The position numbers and the translations under genes are program-made. A stretch of DNA of 37,263 nucleotides, from assembly GCA_005882215.1 (NCBI GenBank), contig VBCK01000164.1, forward strand, positions 1 to 37,263, read 5' to 3'. The DNA comes from Betaproteobacteria bacterium (GTDB lineage Bacteria > Pseudomonadota > Gammaproteobacteria > Burkholderiales > Burkholderiaceae_F). Numbering within the stretch: position 1 is the stretch's first letter; each line of letters opens with the position of its first letter. Positions 30,741 through 37,263 of the stretch are shown piece by piece. Under the pieces are notes generated by a model that searched no databases, had not been told where the DNA came from, and saw only the letters and a list, made by a program, of their open reading frames with translations.

Positions 30741-31823
30741 ATGCGGGACCTGACTGCCCTGAAAGGGGCCGCGCCGCCCAGCGCGGCCGAAGCGGCGCGC
30801 GCCCGAGCGCAGACCGAGTTGCCGCCCTGGGTGATTCCGGACGGCTGCAACCTGGGCACGCTGCTGCGCGTGAGTGTCGGCGCCAACGTCGCGGCGCTGA
30901 TCGGCACGCTGGCCGCCACCTCCGAGTCGGGGCAGTTCAGTGCGGCGTTTCTTTCGACGGCCGCGATCCTGGAGCCTGTGACCTTGCTGACGCTGCTCGC
31001 CTGGTGCGCGCTGCGCCGCCTGCTGCCGCGGCTGTCGCGCGCTGTCCCGAGTGCAATGCAGCGTGCACTGGCCTGGGCGGTTGCGCCGCTGGTTGCGCTG
31101 CCCGTGCTGCGACTGTTGCTGGGGCCAGGTCAGCCGGGCAACGGCGCCGTGTGGATGGGCGCGGCGGTGGCGCTGGGCGGCGGCGTGGCGGCGCAGCATT
31201 ACCTGGAGCTGCGCTCGCGCGCCTTCTCGCCCGCGGTGTCGGAGGCCAAGCTGCAGGCGCTGCAGTCGCGCATCCGCCCGCACTTCCTGTTCAATAGCCT
31301 GAACGCGGTGCTGGCCGTCGTCCAGTCGGATCCGGCGCGCGCCGAACGCATGCTGGAGAATCTTGCCGAGCTGTTTCGCGCCGTGATGGGGGACGTGCGC
31401 CAACTGGTGTCCCTGGAACACGAGCTGGATCTATGCCGCCGGTACGTCGAAATCGAACAGACCCGGCTGGGCGAGCGATTGCAGGTGAACTGGCAGGTCG
31501 CGGCGATTCATCCGCGCACGCGCGTGCCGCAGTTGCTGCTGCAGCCGATCATCGAGAACGCGGTGCGCTACGGCGCCGAGCGCGTGGCCGGCGTATGCCA
31601 GATCGACGTGAAGGTGCGCCAGCGCGGTTTCGTGCTGGAGATCGGGGTCAGCAACCCGCTCGCGCGCGAACCGGTGCAGCGCGAAGGCAATCAGATCGGA
31701 CTGAACAACATCCGCGGCCGCCTGGCCTTGATTTACGATCTGGAGGCGCGGCTGGAGACGCGCGTGCGGCGCGGGCGGTTCGAACTGACGATGACGATCC
31801 CGGTGGAACACAAGGCGGCCTGA
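30741..31823 (+). CDS. LytS/AlgZ-type membrane sensor histidine kinase
   Basis: A 360-residue kinase of the His_kinase (LytS/YehU, AlgZ) family. Four hydrophobic segments lie between about residues 45 and 150. They are followed by [25 protein letters not shown] with the phospho-accepting His181, then the ATPase part [21 protein letters not shown] and [21 protein letters not shown] 30741 was preferred to GTG 30684, which adds 19 residues with no ribosome site. The response regulator begins two bases after its stop, so they form one two-component unit. Position between argH and the hem operon is common in betaproteobacteria. The signal sensed is unknown. Confidence 0.9.
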   Translation: MRDLTALKGAAPPSAAEAARARAQTELPPWVIPDGCNLGTLLRVSVGANVAALIGTLAATSESGQFSAAFLSTAAILEPVTLLTLLAWCALRRLLPRLSRAVPSAMQRALAWAVAPLVALPVLRLLLGPGQPGNGAVWMGAAVALGGGVAAQHYLELRSRAFSPAVSEAKLQALQSRIRPHFLFNSLNAVLAVVQSDPARAERMLENLAELFRAVMGDVRQLVSLEHELDLCRRYVEIEQTRLGERLQVNWQVAAIHPRTRVPQLLLQPIIENAVRYGAERVAGVCQIDVKVRQRGFVLEIGVSNPLAREPVQREGNQIGLNNIRGRLALIYDLEARLETRVRRGRFELTMTIPVEHKAA

Positions 31824-31825
31824 AC

Positions 31826-32599
31826 ATGCTGAACGTTCTGATCGTCGATGACGAGCCGCTCGCCCGTTCCCGCCTGACCCAGCAACTGGCCGAATGCGCC
31901 CGCCAGCTCGAGGTAAAGCTGGTCGGCACGGTGGACGGCGGGATGGCGGCCCTGGAGGCGGTCGACCAGCTGCATCCGGATGCGGTGCTGCTGGACATCA
32001 TGATGCCGGACATGGGTGGCATCGAGGTCGCGCGCCACCTGGTCACGCGCGAAACGCCGCCGGCCATCATCTTCGTGACGGCGTTCGACGAACACGCGCT
32101 GCCCGCGTTCGAGGTGCAGGCGCTGGACTATCTGCTCAAGCCGGTGCGCACCGAGCGGCTGCTCGATGCCCTGAAGCGCGCGCACCGGCTCAAGCGCAAC
32201 GAGCCACGGATCGAGGAGCTGGCCCGCGCGCTGGGCTCCTGCCGCAGCCACCTGACCGTGTCGGAACGCGGCCGCATGGTGCTGGTGCCGATCGAGGAGA
32301 TCGTCTACCTGCGGGCCGAATTGAAGTACGTGACGATCCGCACCCACCACAAGGAGCACCTGACCGAGGAGTCCCTCACGGCGCTGGAGCAGGAGTTCGG
32401 CGAGCGCTTCGTTCGCATCCACCGCAACGCGCTGGTCGCGCGCGCCGCCATCCAGGGCTTCCAGCGCGTGAAGGCGCGCTCGGACGGCGAGGGGGACGCC
32501 GGCGAGGGCCACTGGGAGGTGGTGCTGAAGGCCATTGCGGAGCGCCTTCCGATCAGTCGTCGCCAGTGGCCCACCGTCAAGTCGGCCACCGGCGTCTGA
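31826..32599 (+). CDS. LytTR-family response regulator (AlgR-like)
   Basis: A 257-residue regulator. The receiver domain has Asp8-Asp9 (VDDEP), the phosphorylation site Asp57 in LLDIMMPDMGG, Thr in FVTAFDEHALPAF and Lys in DYLLKPV. The C-terminal LytTR DNA-binding domain includes LTVSERGRMVLVPIEEIVYLRAELKYVTIRT and FVRIHRNALVARAAIQGF. It is the partner of the preceding kinase, two bases away. LytTR regulators bind imperfect direct repeats upstream of target genes; the target set cannot be deduced here, but hemC starts only 78 bases downstream and may be in the same transcript. Confidence 0.93.
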   Translation: MLNVLIVDDEPLARSRLTQQLAECARQLEVKLVGTVDGGMAALEAVDQLHPDAVLLDIMMPDMGGIEVARHLVTRETPPAIIFVTAFDEHALPAFEVQALDYLLKPVRTERLLDALKRAHRLKRNEPRIEELARALGSCRSHLTVSERGRMVLVPIEEIVYLRAELKYVTIRTHHKEHLTEESLTALEQEFGERFVRIHRNALVARAAIQGFQRVKARSDGEGDAGEGHWEVVLKAIAERLPISRRQWPTVKSATGV

Positions 32600-32601
32600 G
32601 A

Positions 32602-32633
32602 GGGCTGTTGCAACGCCGGCTCTCCAACAGCCC
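32602..32633 (+). terminator. Hairpin between the LytTR regulator and hemC
   Basis: GGGCTGTTG (32602-32610) and CAACAGCCC (32625-32633) form a perfect 9-bp stem with a 14-base loop directly after the regulator stop. No T-run follows, so it is a weak terminator candidate; it could instead be an attenuating or mRNA-stabilising hairpin that separates the two operons. Confidence 0.4.
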
Positions 32634-32677
32634 CTGGCTCGGGGCCGTCGGATTGAAGGAGTTAGACTCGCCCGGCC

Positions 32678-33670
32678 ATGCAGCGCCTGACCATCGCAAC
32701 CCGCGCCAGCCCGCTTGCCCTGTGGCAGGCCGAGCATGTGCAAACGCTGCTGCGCGACGCACATCCGCAACTGGCGGTCGAGCTGTTGCGCATTTCCACG
32801 CGGGGCGACCAGGTGCTGGACCGTTCGCTCGCCAAGATCGGAGGCAAAGGCCTGTTCATCAAGGAGCTGGAGGTGGCGCTGATGGACGGGCGCGCGGACC
32901 TGGCGGTGCACTCGTTCAAGGATGTGCCGATGCAACTGGAGCCGCAGTTCGAGATCGGCGCGGTGCTCGAGCGCGAGGATCCGCGCGACTGCCTGGTGTG
33001 CAGCCGCTTCGGCAGCCTGCAGGAGCTGCCGGCGGGCGCGCGCGTGGGCACCTCGAGCCTGCGCCGCGAGCTGGCGCTGCGCATCCATCATCCGGCGCTA
33101 CGGGTGGGCGTGGTGCGCGGCAACGTGGGTACACGGCTGGCCAAGCAGGACCGCGGCGAATTCGACGCGTTGATCATGGCCGCGGCCGGGCTCAAGCGGC
33201 TGGGCCTGGCCGACCGGATCCGCGCCATCCTGCCGACCGCGCAGTTTCTGCCGGCGCCCGCGCAGGGTGCGCTGGCGATCGAGATCCGGGCCGGGGACAA
33301 CGCGGTGCGCGCGCTGATCGCGCACCTGGAACACGCGCCCACGCGCGCCGCCACGCGGGCCGAGCGGATGGTGTCGCGTGCGCTGGGCGGCAGCTGCCAG
33401 GTGCCGCTGGCCGCATACGCCGAGGTCCAAGGCGGCGAGCTGCGCCTGCGCGCATGGGCCGGCAACGTGGCCCGGGCGCAAGCCGTCACCGCGCAGGCGA
33501 CCGGGTCCTTCGACCAGGCCGAGGCGCTGGGGCGCGCGGTGGTCGACCAGATGAAGGCGCAGGGCGTCGAGCAACTGCTGGCAGCGGCTCTGGAGGCGGA
33601 CTCGTCCGCCGGAGCCAGCAGCGCGGAGGCGGACTCGTCCGCCGAAGCCGGCAGCGCGGAGGCGGATTGA
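32678..33670 (+). CDS. hemC: Porphobilinogen deaminase (hydroxymethylbilane synthase)
   Basis: A 330-residue haem-pathway enzyme that joins four porphobilinogen units into hydroxymethylbilane. It contains TRASPLALWQAEHV, IGGKGLFIKELEVALMDGRADLAVHSFKDVP, GTSSLRR, RGNVGTRLAK and the cofactor cysteine Cys240 in GGSCQVPLAAYA. The last 25 residues (EADSS... SAEAD) are not part of the fold and come from a 33-bp tandem repeat. The ATG at 32678 has GGAG 16 bases upstream, too far for an ideal site; TTAGACT just upstream might be a -10 box. Its stop overlaps the hemD start (TTGA). Confidence 0.95.
   Translation: MQRLTIATRASPLALWQAEHVQTLLRDAHPQLAVELLRISTRGDQVLDRSLAKIGGKGLFIKELEVALMDGRADLAVHSFKDVPMQLEPQFEIGAVLEREDPRDCLVCSRFGSLQELPAGARVGTSSLRRELALRIHHPALRVGVVRGNVGTRLAKQDRGEFDALIMAAAGLKRLGLADRIRAILPTAQFLPAPAQGALAIEIRAGDNAVRALIAHLEHAPTRAATRAERMVSRALGGSCQVPLAAYAEVQGGELRLRAWAGNVARAQAVTAQATGSFDQAEALGRAVVDQMKAQGVEQLLAAALEADSSAGASSAEADSSAEAGSAEAD
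33593..33666 (+). repeat. 33-bp tandem repeat in the hemC 3' end
   Basis: Two copies (33593-33625, 33626-33658) differ at two positions, and an 8-base partial third copy (33659-33666) follows. The unit is a multiple of three, so it adds 11-residue steps (EADSSAGASSA, EADSSAEAGSA, EAD) without changing the frame. It ends at the hemC stop and the TTG start of hemD. Confidence 0.85.
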
Positions 33671-34512
33671 CCAAGCCGGGGACACCGAAGCGCGGCACGC
33701 TCGCCCTGGTCACCCGCCCGGGCGAGCCTGGCCAGCGCCTGAGCACCGCGTTGCGCGATCGGGGCCAGCGCGCGTTGTGGTGGCCAGCCTTCGATCTGCT
33801 GGCGCCCGCGGAGCTTGAACCTCTGCAGGCGCTGCTGCAGCGGCTGGCGGAGTTCGAGCTGGCGGTGTTCGTCAGCCCTGCCGCAGTACGGGGCCTGTCG
33901 GCGCTGGATCTTTGCGGACCATGGCCGGCCGCAACCCGGATCGCCGCGGTCGGGGCCAGCACGCTGCAGTTGGCCCACAGGCTGTTGCCGGGTGCGGCCG
34001 CAGCGCGCGGCATCGGTCCCGGTACCGATCCCCAGAGGGCCGGATCCGAAGCCCTGTGGGACACGTTGCGGCGCGACGGGCCCCTGCCGCGCCGCGCGCT
34101 GATCGTGCGGGCCGAATCGGGCCGGGACTGGCTCGGTGACCGGCTGCGGGAAGCCGGCTGCCAGGTCGAGTACGCCGGCGTCTACCGGCGCGTGGTCCAC
34201 CTGCCGAGTCCTGAGCAGCGAGCCGCGCTCGGCGCGAGCCGCGGGGCCGGCGATCGCGCCGTGTCCGTCGTCACCAGTTCCGAGGCGGTGGCGGCGCTGG
34301 ACCGGCAGCTGGCGGAGGCGCCCGATGCGAGGGCCTGGCTGCGCCAAGGGCTGGCGCTGTGCTCGCACGTGCGCATCGCGCAGGCATTGCGGGCGGCCGG
34401 TTACGTCGAGGTGCACGAGTGCGAGCCGTCGGCCGCGGACGTGCTGGAGGCGATCTGCGGCGCAGCCCGCGGTGAGGCCGTTGCGCGGATGGCGCAAGCG
34501 AGGGCCCAGTGA
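33667..34512 (+). CDS. hemD: Uroporphyrinogen-III synthase
   Basis: A 281-residue enzyme that closes hydroxymethylbilane with inversion of ring D to uroporphyrinogen III. HemD is poorly conserved; supporting features are LALVTRPGEPGQRLSTALRDRGQRALWWPAFDL, ELAVFVSPAAVRGL, ALIVRAESGRDWLGDRLREAGCQVEYAGVYRR, SVVTSSEAVAAL, and LCSHVRIAQALRAAGYVEVHECEPSAADVLEAI, plus its place after hemC. The start is a TTG overlapping the hemC stop (TTGA). No ATG or GTG in frame precedes TLALVTRPG closely, so the TTG is likely and implies coupled, low-level translation. Its stop overlaps the hemX start. Confidence 0.9.
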   Translation: MTKPGTPKRGTLALVTRPGEPGQRLSTALRDRGQRALWWPAFDLLAPAELEPLQALLQRLAEFELAVFVSPAAVRGLSALDLCGPWPAATRIAAVGASTLQLAHRLLPGAAAARGIGPGTDPQRAGSEALWDTLRRDGPLPRRALIVRAESGRDWLGDRLREAGCQVEYAGVYRRVVHLPSPEQRAALGASRGAGDRAVSVVTSSEAVAALDRQLAEAPDARAWLRQGLALCSHVRIAQALRAAGYVEVHECEPSAADVLEAICGAARGEAVARMAQARAQ

Positions 34513-35555
34513 GCGACGTTGCGCAGCAGTTGCCCGCGCCGCTGCAGGAGCCGGAGGTAACGCCCCCCCGGATACGCAGCGGCTCGAGCGTGTGGATCTG
34601 GGCGCTGGCCCTGGCCGCGCTGGCGGTCGCCGGCGCCGTGGTCGCGTTGCGCCTGGCCGCGCTGCAGCGCGAGCTGCGCGCCGTGCAACAGCGCAGCGAG
34701 GAGGTCAGCGCGCTGCACGCGAGCGACGTGGCCGAGCGGCAGTCGCTGCAGGAGCGGATGGATTCGACCGTGCGGCGCACCGAGCAGCTCGAGCAGCAAC
34801 TGACTTTGCTGGCGGGGCGCGACACCGCAGCCGATGCCGAGCTGCGCCGGCTGCGCGAGGAGCATGTGCTCACCGAGGTGGACGAATTGTTGACGCTGGC
34901 CGGCAGCCAGCTGCAGGTCGTGCGCGATCCGAACGCGGCGATCGCGGCCCTGGCGAGCGCCGACGCACGACTGGCGCGCGTGCCGCGGTCGCAGTTTTTC
35001 GCGCTGCGCGAGGCGCTCGGCCGCGACATCGAGCGGTTGCGCAAGGTGCCGGTGGTGGACGTGACCGGCAGCGCGATCCGGCTGGACCGGCTGGTGCAGG
35101 GCGTGGACTCGTGGCACTTTCTGGCCGATCCGACCCGGCGCCTGGCCGCCGCGCCTGCGCCCAAGCCGCGCAGCGAAGCGGCACCGCCGGCTCGCTTCGG
35201 CTGGATCGGCACCGAGCTGGGCGACACGCTGCGCGAGCTGGTGCGGATCCGCACCGCCGAGGCGCCCGATTCGCTGCTGCTGACGCCCGAGCAGCATCCG
35301 CTGGTGCGCGAGCACCTGCGCATGCGGCTGATGATGGCCCGGCAGGCGATCCTGATGCGCAACCAGGTGCTGGTACGGGCCGATCTGGGCGACAGCATGG
35401 CGATCATCAATCGCTATTTCGACACCAGCGATCCGCTGGTGGGCGCGGCGGTGACGCAGCTCAAGGCGCTGACCACGGCCGCGATCGACGCGCCGATGCC
35501 GACGCTGGACGACAGCCTGGGCGCGCTGCGGGCGGCGCGGCCGACGACGCCATGA
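34509..35555 (+). CDS. hemX: HemX-like membrane protein (uroporphyrinogen-III C-methyltransferase-related)
   Basis: A 348-residue inner-membrane protein. One transmembrane helix (VWIWALALAALAVAGAVVAL, about residues 28-47) is followed by a long coiled coil (LQRELRAVQQRSEEVSAL... LEQQLTLLAG, about 50-105). The HemX domain comes next: LTEVDELLTLAGSQLQVVRDPNAAIAALASADARLAR and EHLRMRLMMARQAILMRNQVLVRADLGDSMAIINRYFDT. Despite the family name it lacks methyltransferase motifs; the role in tetrapyrrole synthesis is uncertain. The GTG start overlaps the hemD stop, and the stop overlaps the hemY ATG. Confidence 0.9.
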   Translation: MSDVAQQLPAPLQEPEVTPPRIRSGSSVWIWALALAALAVAGAVVALRLAALQRELRAVQQRSEEVSALHASDVAERQSLQERMDSTVRRTEQLEQQLTLLAGRDTAADAELRRLREEHVLTEVDELLTLAGSQLQVVRDPNAAIAALASADARLARVPRSQFFALREALGRDIERLRKVPVVDVTGSAIRLDRLVQGVDSWHFLADPTRRLAAAPAPKPRSEAAPPARFGWIGTELGDTLRELVRIRTAEAPDSLLLTPEQHPLVREHLRMRLMMARQAILMRNQVLVRADLGDSMAIINRYFDTSDPLVGAAVTQLKALTTAAIDAPMPTLDDSLGALRAARPTTP

Positions 35556-36784
35556 AATCGCTGATCGGCCTGGTGCTGCTGGCGCTGCTGGCGGTGCTGT
35601 CCGCGATGCTGCTGAAAGAGAGCGTCGGCACGGTCGTGTTCCTGGTGCCGCCCACCCGGGTGGACCTGTCGGTGGGATTTTTCCTCCTGATCGTGCTGAT
35701 CGTGCTGTGGCTGACCTTCTGGCTCGGGCGCGTGCTGCAGCGGCTGGCCGCGTTTCCCGAGCGCGTGCGCATCTATCGCGAGCGGCGCACGGAGCTGGGC
35801 GCCCACCGGGCGCTGTACGAGGCGCTGCGCGCGCTGCTGGAGGGCCGCTTCGTGCGCGCCGAGCGCTCCGCGCAGGACGCCCAGGCCGCGCCGCCTGTGG
35901 CCGGCATGGCGGCGCTGATCGGGGCGCGCGCCGCCCACCGGATGCAGGAATTCGACCGGCGCGACCGCTGGCTGGAGCAGGCCGAATCGGATCCGGACCT
36001 GGCCACCGCGCGCCGGGTCGTGAGCGCCGAGCTGTGGGCCGAGCAGCGCGAGCCGGGGCGCGCGCTGCGGGCCATCGAGGCGCTGCAGTCTTCCGGTGCA
36101 CGCCACCTGCACGCGATGCGGATCGCGCTGAGCGCCCACGTACAGGCCAAGCACTGGCGCGACGTGATGCGCACCGTGCGCGTGCTGGAAAAGCGCCGCG
36201 CACTGCACGCGGAGGCCGCGGCCCGGGTGCGCCGGATCGCGGTGCGGGGCCTGCTGGCCGACGCGGCCGACGACCCGGTGCTGCTTGAGCGGACCTGGGA
36301 AGCGGTGGACTCGCCCGACCGCCTGGTGCCCGACATCGCGCTGGATGCGGCGCGCCGGTTGAATGAAGCGGGGCGCGGCCAGGCGGCCGCGCTCGCGCTG
36401 GAGGCGGTGCTGGAGCGCCAGTGGGACGAGCGGCTGCTGGACGAATACGCCCTGTGCGAGGTGACCGGCTCGCGCGCGCAGATCGAGCGGGCCGAGTCGT
36501 GGCTGAAGGCGCATCCGCGCAGCCAGCCGCTGCTGCGGTGCCTGGCGCGCATCTGCCTGCGCGAAAAGCTCTGGGGCAAGGCGCGCGCGTACCTGGAAGA
36601 GTCGCAGCGGCTGGGCGAGGATGCGCAGACTTCCCTCGCGCTCGCGGAACTGGCCGAGGCGATGGGCGACGGGGAGGGCGCCGCGCGCCACTTCCGGCGC
36701 GCGGCGCTGGGCCTTGCGCAGCGGGCTCCGGAAGAGGCCACGCCGCGCCCGCCGCGCACGATCCGCCGCGAAGCGACCTGGTAG
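35552..36784 (+). CDS. hemY: HemY-type membrane protein with TPR-like repeats
   Basis: A 410-residue inner-membrane protein of the HemY_N family, unrelated to the Bacillus protoporphyrinogen oxidase of the same name. Two membrane helices (SLIGLVLLALLAVLSAMLL and VGFFLLIVLIVLWLTFWLGRVL) are followed by a helical repeat domain with TPR character (e.g. LARICLREKLWGKARAYLEESQRLGEDAQTSLALAELAEAMGDGEGAARHFRRAALG). It may act as a scaffold for late tetrapyrrole steps; the mechanism is unknown. The ATG overlaps the hemX stop. It is the last gene of the hem operon. Confidence 0.92.
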   Translation: MKSLIGLVLLALLAVLSAMLLKESVGTVVFLVPPTRVDLSVGFFLLIVLIVLWLTFWLGRVLQRLAAFPERVRIYRERRTELGAHRALYEALRALLEGRFVRAERSAQDAQAAPPVAGMAALIGARAAHRMQEFDRRDRWLEQAESDPDLATARRVVSAELWAEQREPGRALRAIEALQSSGARHLHAMRIALSAHVQAKHWRDVMRTVRVLEKRRALHAEAAARVRRIAVRGLLADAADDPVLLERTWEAVDSPDRLVPDIALDAARRLNEAGRGQAAALALEAVLERQWDERLLDEYALCEVTGSRAQIERAESWLKAHPRSQPLLRCLARICLREKLWGKARAYLEESQRLGEDAQTSLALAELAEAMGDGEGAARHFRRAALGLAQRAPEEATPRPPRTIRREATW

Positions 36785-36858
36785 GCGGTGGGCCAGGGGG
36801 CGAGCCTTAGCGCTCCCGAGCCGATCGGTGCCGACGACGCAGGACAGGGCAGCGCCGG

Positions 36859-37173
36859 CTACGGGCCTGGAGATGGCGCTGGCTGCCTGGCTGGGTTCAA
36901 GGTCGGCAAGGACTTGAGGGACTTGCCGAGCTTCTTTTCCGCTGTCCGCAGGTCGTAGAGCGCTTGCAGGTTCAACCAGAACTGGGGCCGGTTACCGAAG
37001 AAGTGGCCAAGCCGCAGGGCCGTGTCGCCCGTGATGCTGCGCTCTCCGTTCAGGATCGCGGTGATGCGGTTCGGCGGCACACCCAGCCGCCGGCCAAGCT
37101 CGGCCGCGCTGATACCGAGCTCCTCGAGCTGTTCGGCAAGATGTTCCCCCGGGTGAATCGCGCTGCGCCCCAT
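36859..37173 (-). CDS. higA: HigA-family addiction module antitoxin
   Basis: A 104-residue XRE-type antitoxin. It opens with the family signature RSAIHPGEHLAEQLEELGISAAELGRRLGVPPNRITAILNGERSITGDTALRLGHFFGNRPQFWLNLQALYDL, which contains the helix-turn-helix. The Pro/Ala-rich tail is variable. AGGAG lies 7 bases before the ATG, inside the gap after higB. The toxin-first order (higB then higA) is typical of this type II module. HigA should bind its own promoter and neutralise HigB. Confidence 0.93.
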   Translation of the reverse strand: MGRSAIHPGEHLAEQLEELGISAAELGRRLGVPPNRITAILNGERSITGDTALRLGHFFGNRPQFWLNLQALYDLRTAEKKLGKSLKSLPTLNPARQPAPSPGP

Positions 37174-37182
37174 AACAAACTC

Positions 37183-37263
37183 CTAGTGATAATCGACAAT
37201 CTCGACGTTCACGGGCCCGGGCGACCCGTGCGGCCACTCGAAGCATATGCCAGGAAATACGCG
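37183..37263 (-). CDS. higB: HigB/RelE-type toxin, C-terminal end (cut by window edge)
   Basis: The last 26 residues of the toxin: RVFPGICFEWPHGS then PGPVNVEIVDYH and stop. The aromatic FEW strand and the VEIVDYH ending are characteristic of HigB (ribosome-dependent mRNase, RelE superfamily). It lies nine bases upstream of higA on the same strand. The rest, including most catalytic residues, is outside the window, so integrity cannot be judged. Confidence 0.85.
   Translation of the reverse strand, partial: RVFPGICFEWPHGSPGPVNVEIVDYH

Noticed and set aside
1-37263. CRISPR arrays, tRNA or rRNA genes, transposases, prophage genes
   Set aside because: Looked for on both strands; no regularly spaced direct repeats, clover-leaf sequences, or transposase or phage motifs were recognised.

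Overview
The window is GC-rich (roughly two-thirds G+C by eye) and reads as chromosome of a betaproteobacterium, most likely Burkholderiales. The main support is gene order: argH next to a LytS/LytTR pair and a hemC-hemD-hemX-hemY run, and a darP(yjgA)-mogA-esterase string divergent from pmbA. The species cannot be named from sequence alone. No rRNA, tRNA, CRISPR array or intact insertion sequence was seen.

Layout. Bases 1-5.4 kb are loosely packed: the 5' part of a Na+/Ca2+-exchanger gene cut by the left edge, a secreted M28 peptidase with an FN3 domain, an UrcA-family protein, several small unknown genes, and debris (a CBS-domain tail without its gene, and a metallo-beta-lactamase-fold lipoprotein gene broken by a stop codon). 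An AT-richer non-coding patch lies at about 5.04-5.34 kb. From 5.4 to 12.3 kb come the 3-methyladenine glycosylase tag, a hipBA toxin-antitoxin module with three evenly spaced operators, a 1107-residue CheB-CheR-PAS-histidine kinase without a neighbouring response regulator, and a free-standing CZB zinc-binding protein. From 12.5 to 16.9 kb lie a di-haem peroxidase-like secreted cytochrome, an AhpD-like protein, a class II aldolase and a DEAD-box helicase. The last two meet at an abnormal junction: the aldolase lacks its own stop codon and the helicase lacks its N-terminal Q-motif region.

From 16.9 to 21.8 kb (minus strand) gluQ, a CoA-binding protein, metY, a calcineurin-like phosphoesterase and a Ser/Thr kinase-universal-stress-protein fusion are packed tightly; the last three overlap by four bases at each boundary. 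A large membrane PAS-GGDEF diguanylate cyclase (22.0-25.1 kb) faces a GNAT acetyltransferase. From 25.8 to 30.7 kb are the esterase, mogA, a C-terminally short darP, pmbA and argH. From 30.7 to 36.8 kb the plus strand carries the LytS-type sensor and LytTR regulator followed by hemC, hemD, hemX and hemY with overlapping starts and stops (tetrapyrrole synthesis). The right edge holds higA and the end of higB, a second toxin-antitoxin module.

The most notable signals are: the 27-bp tandem operator array at hipBA, whose downstream promoter would give a leaderless transcript; the aldolase/helicase fusion junction; the kinase-Usp/phosphoesterase/metY overlap operon; the short DarP; and small repeats inside the 3' ends of argH and hemC.
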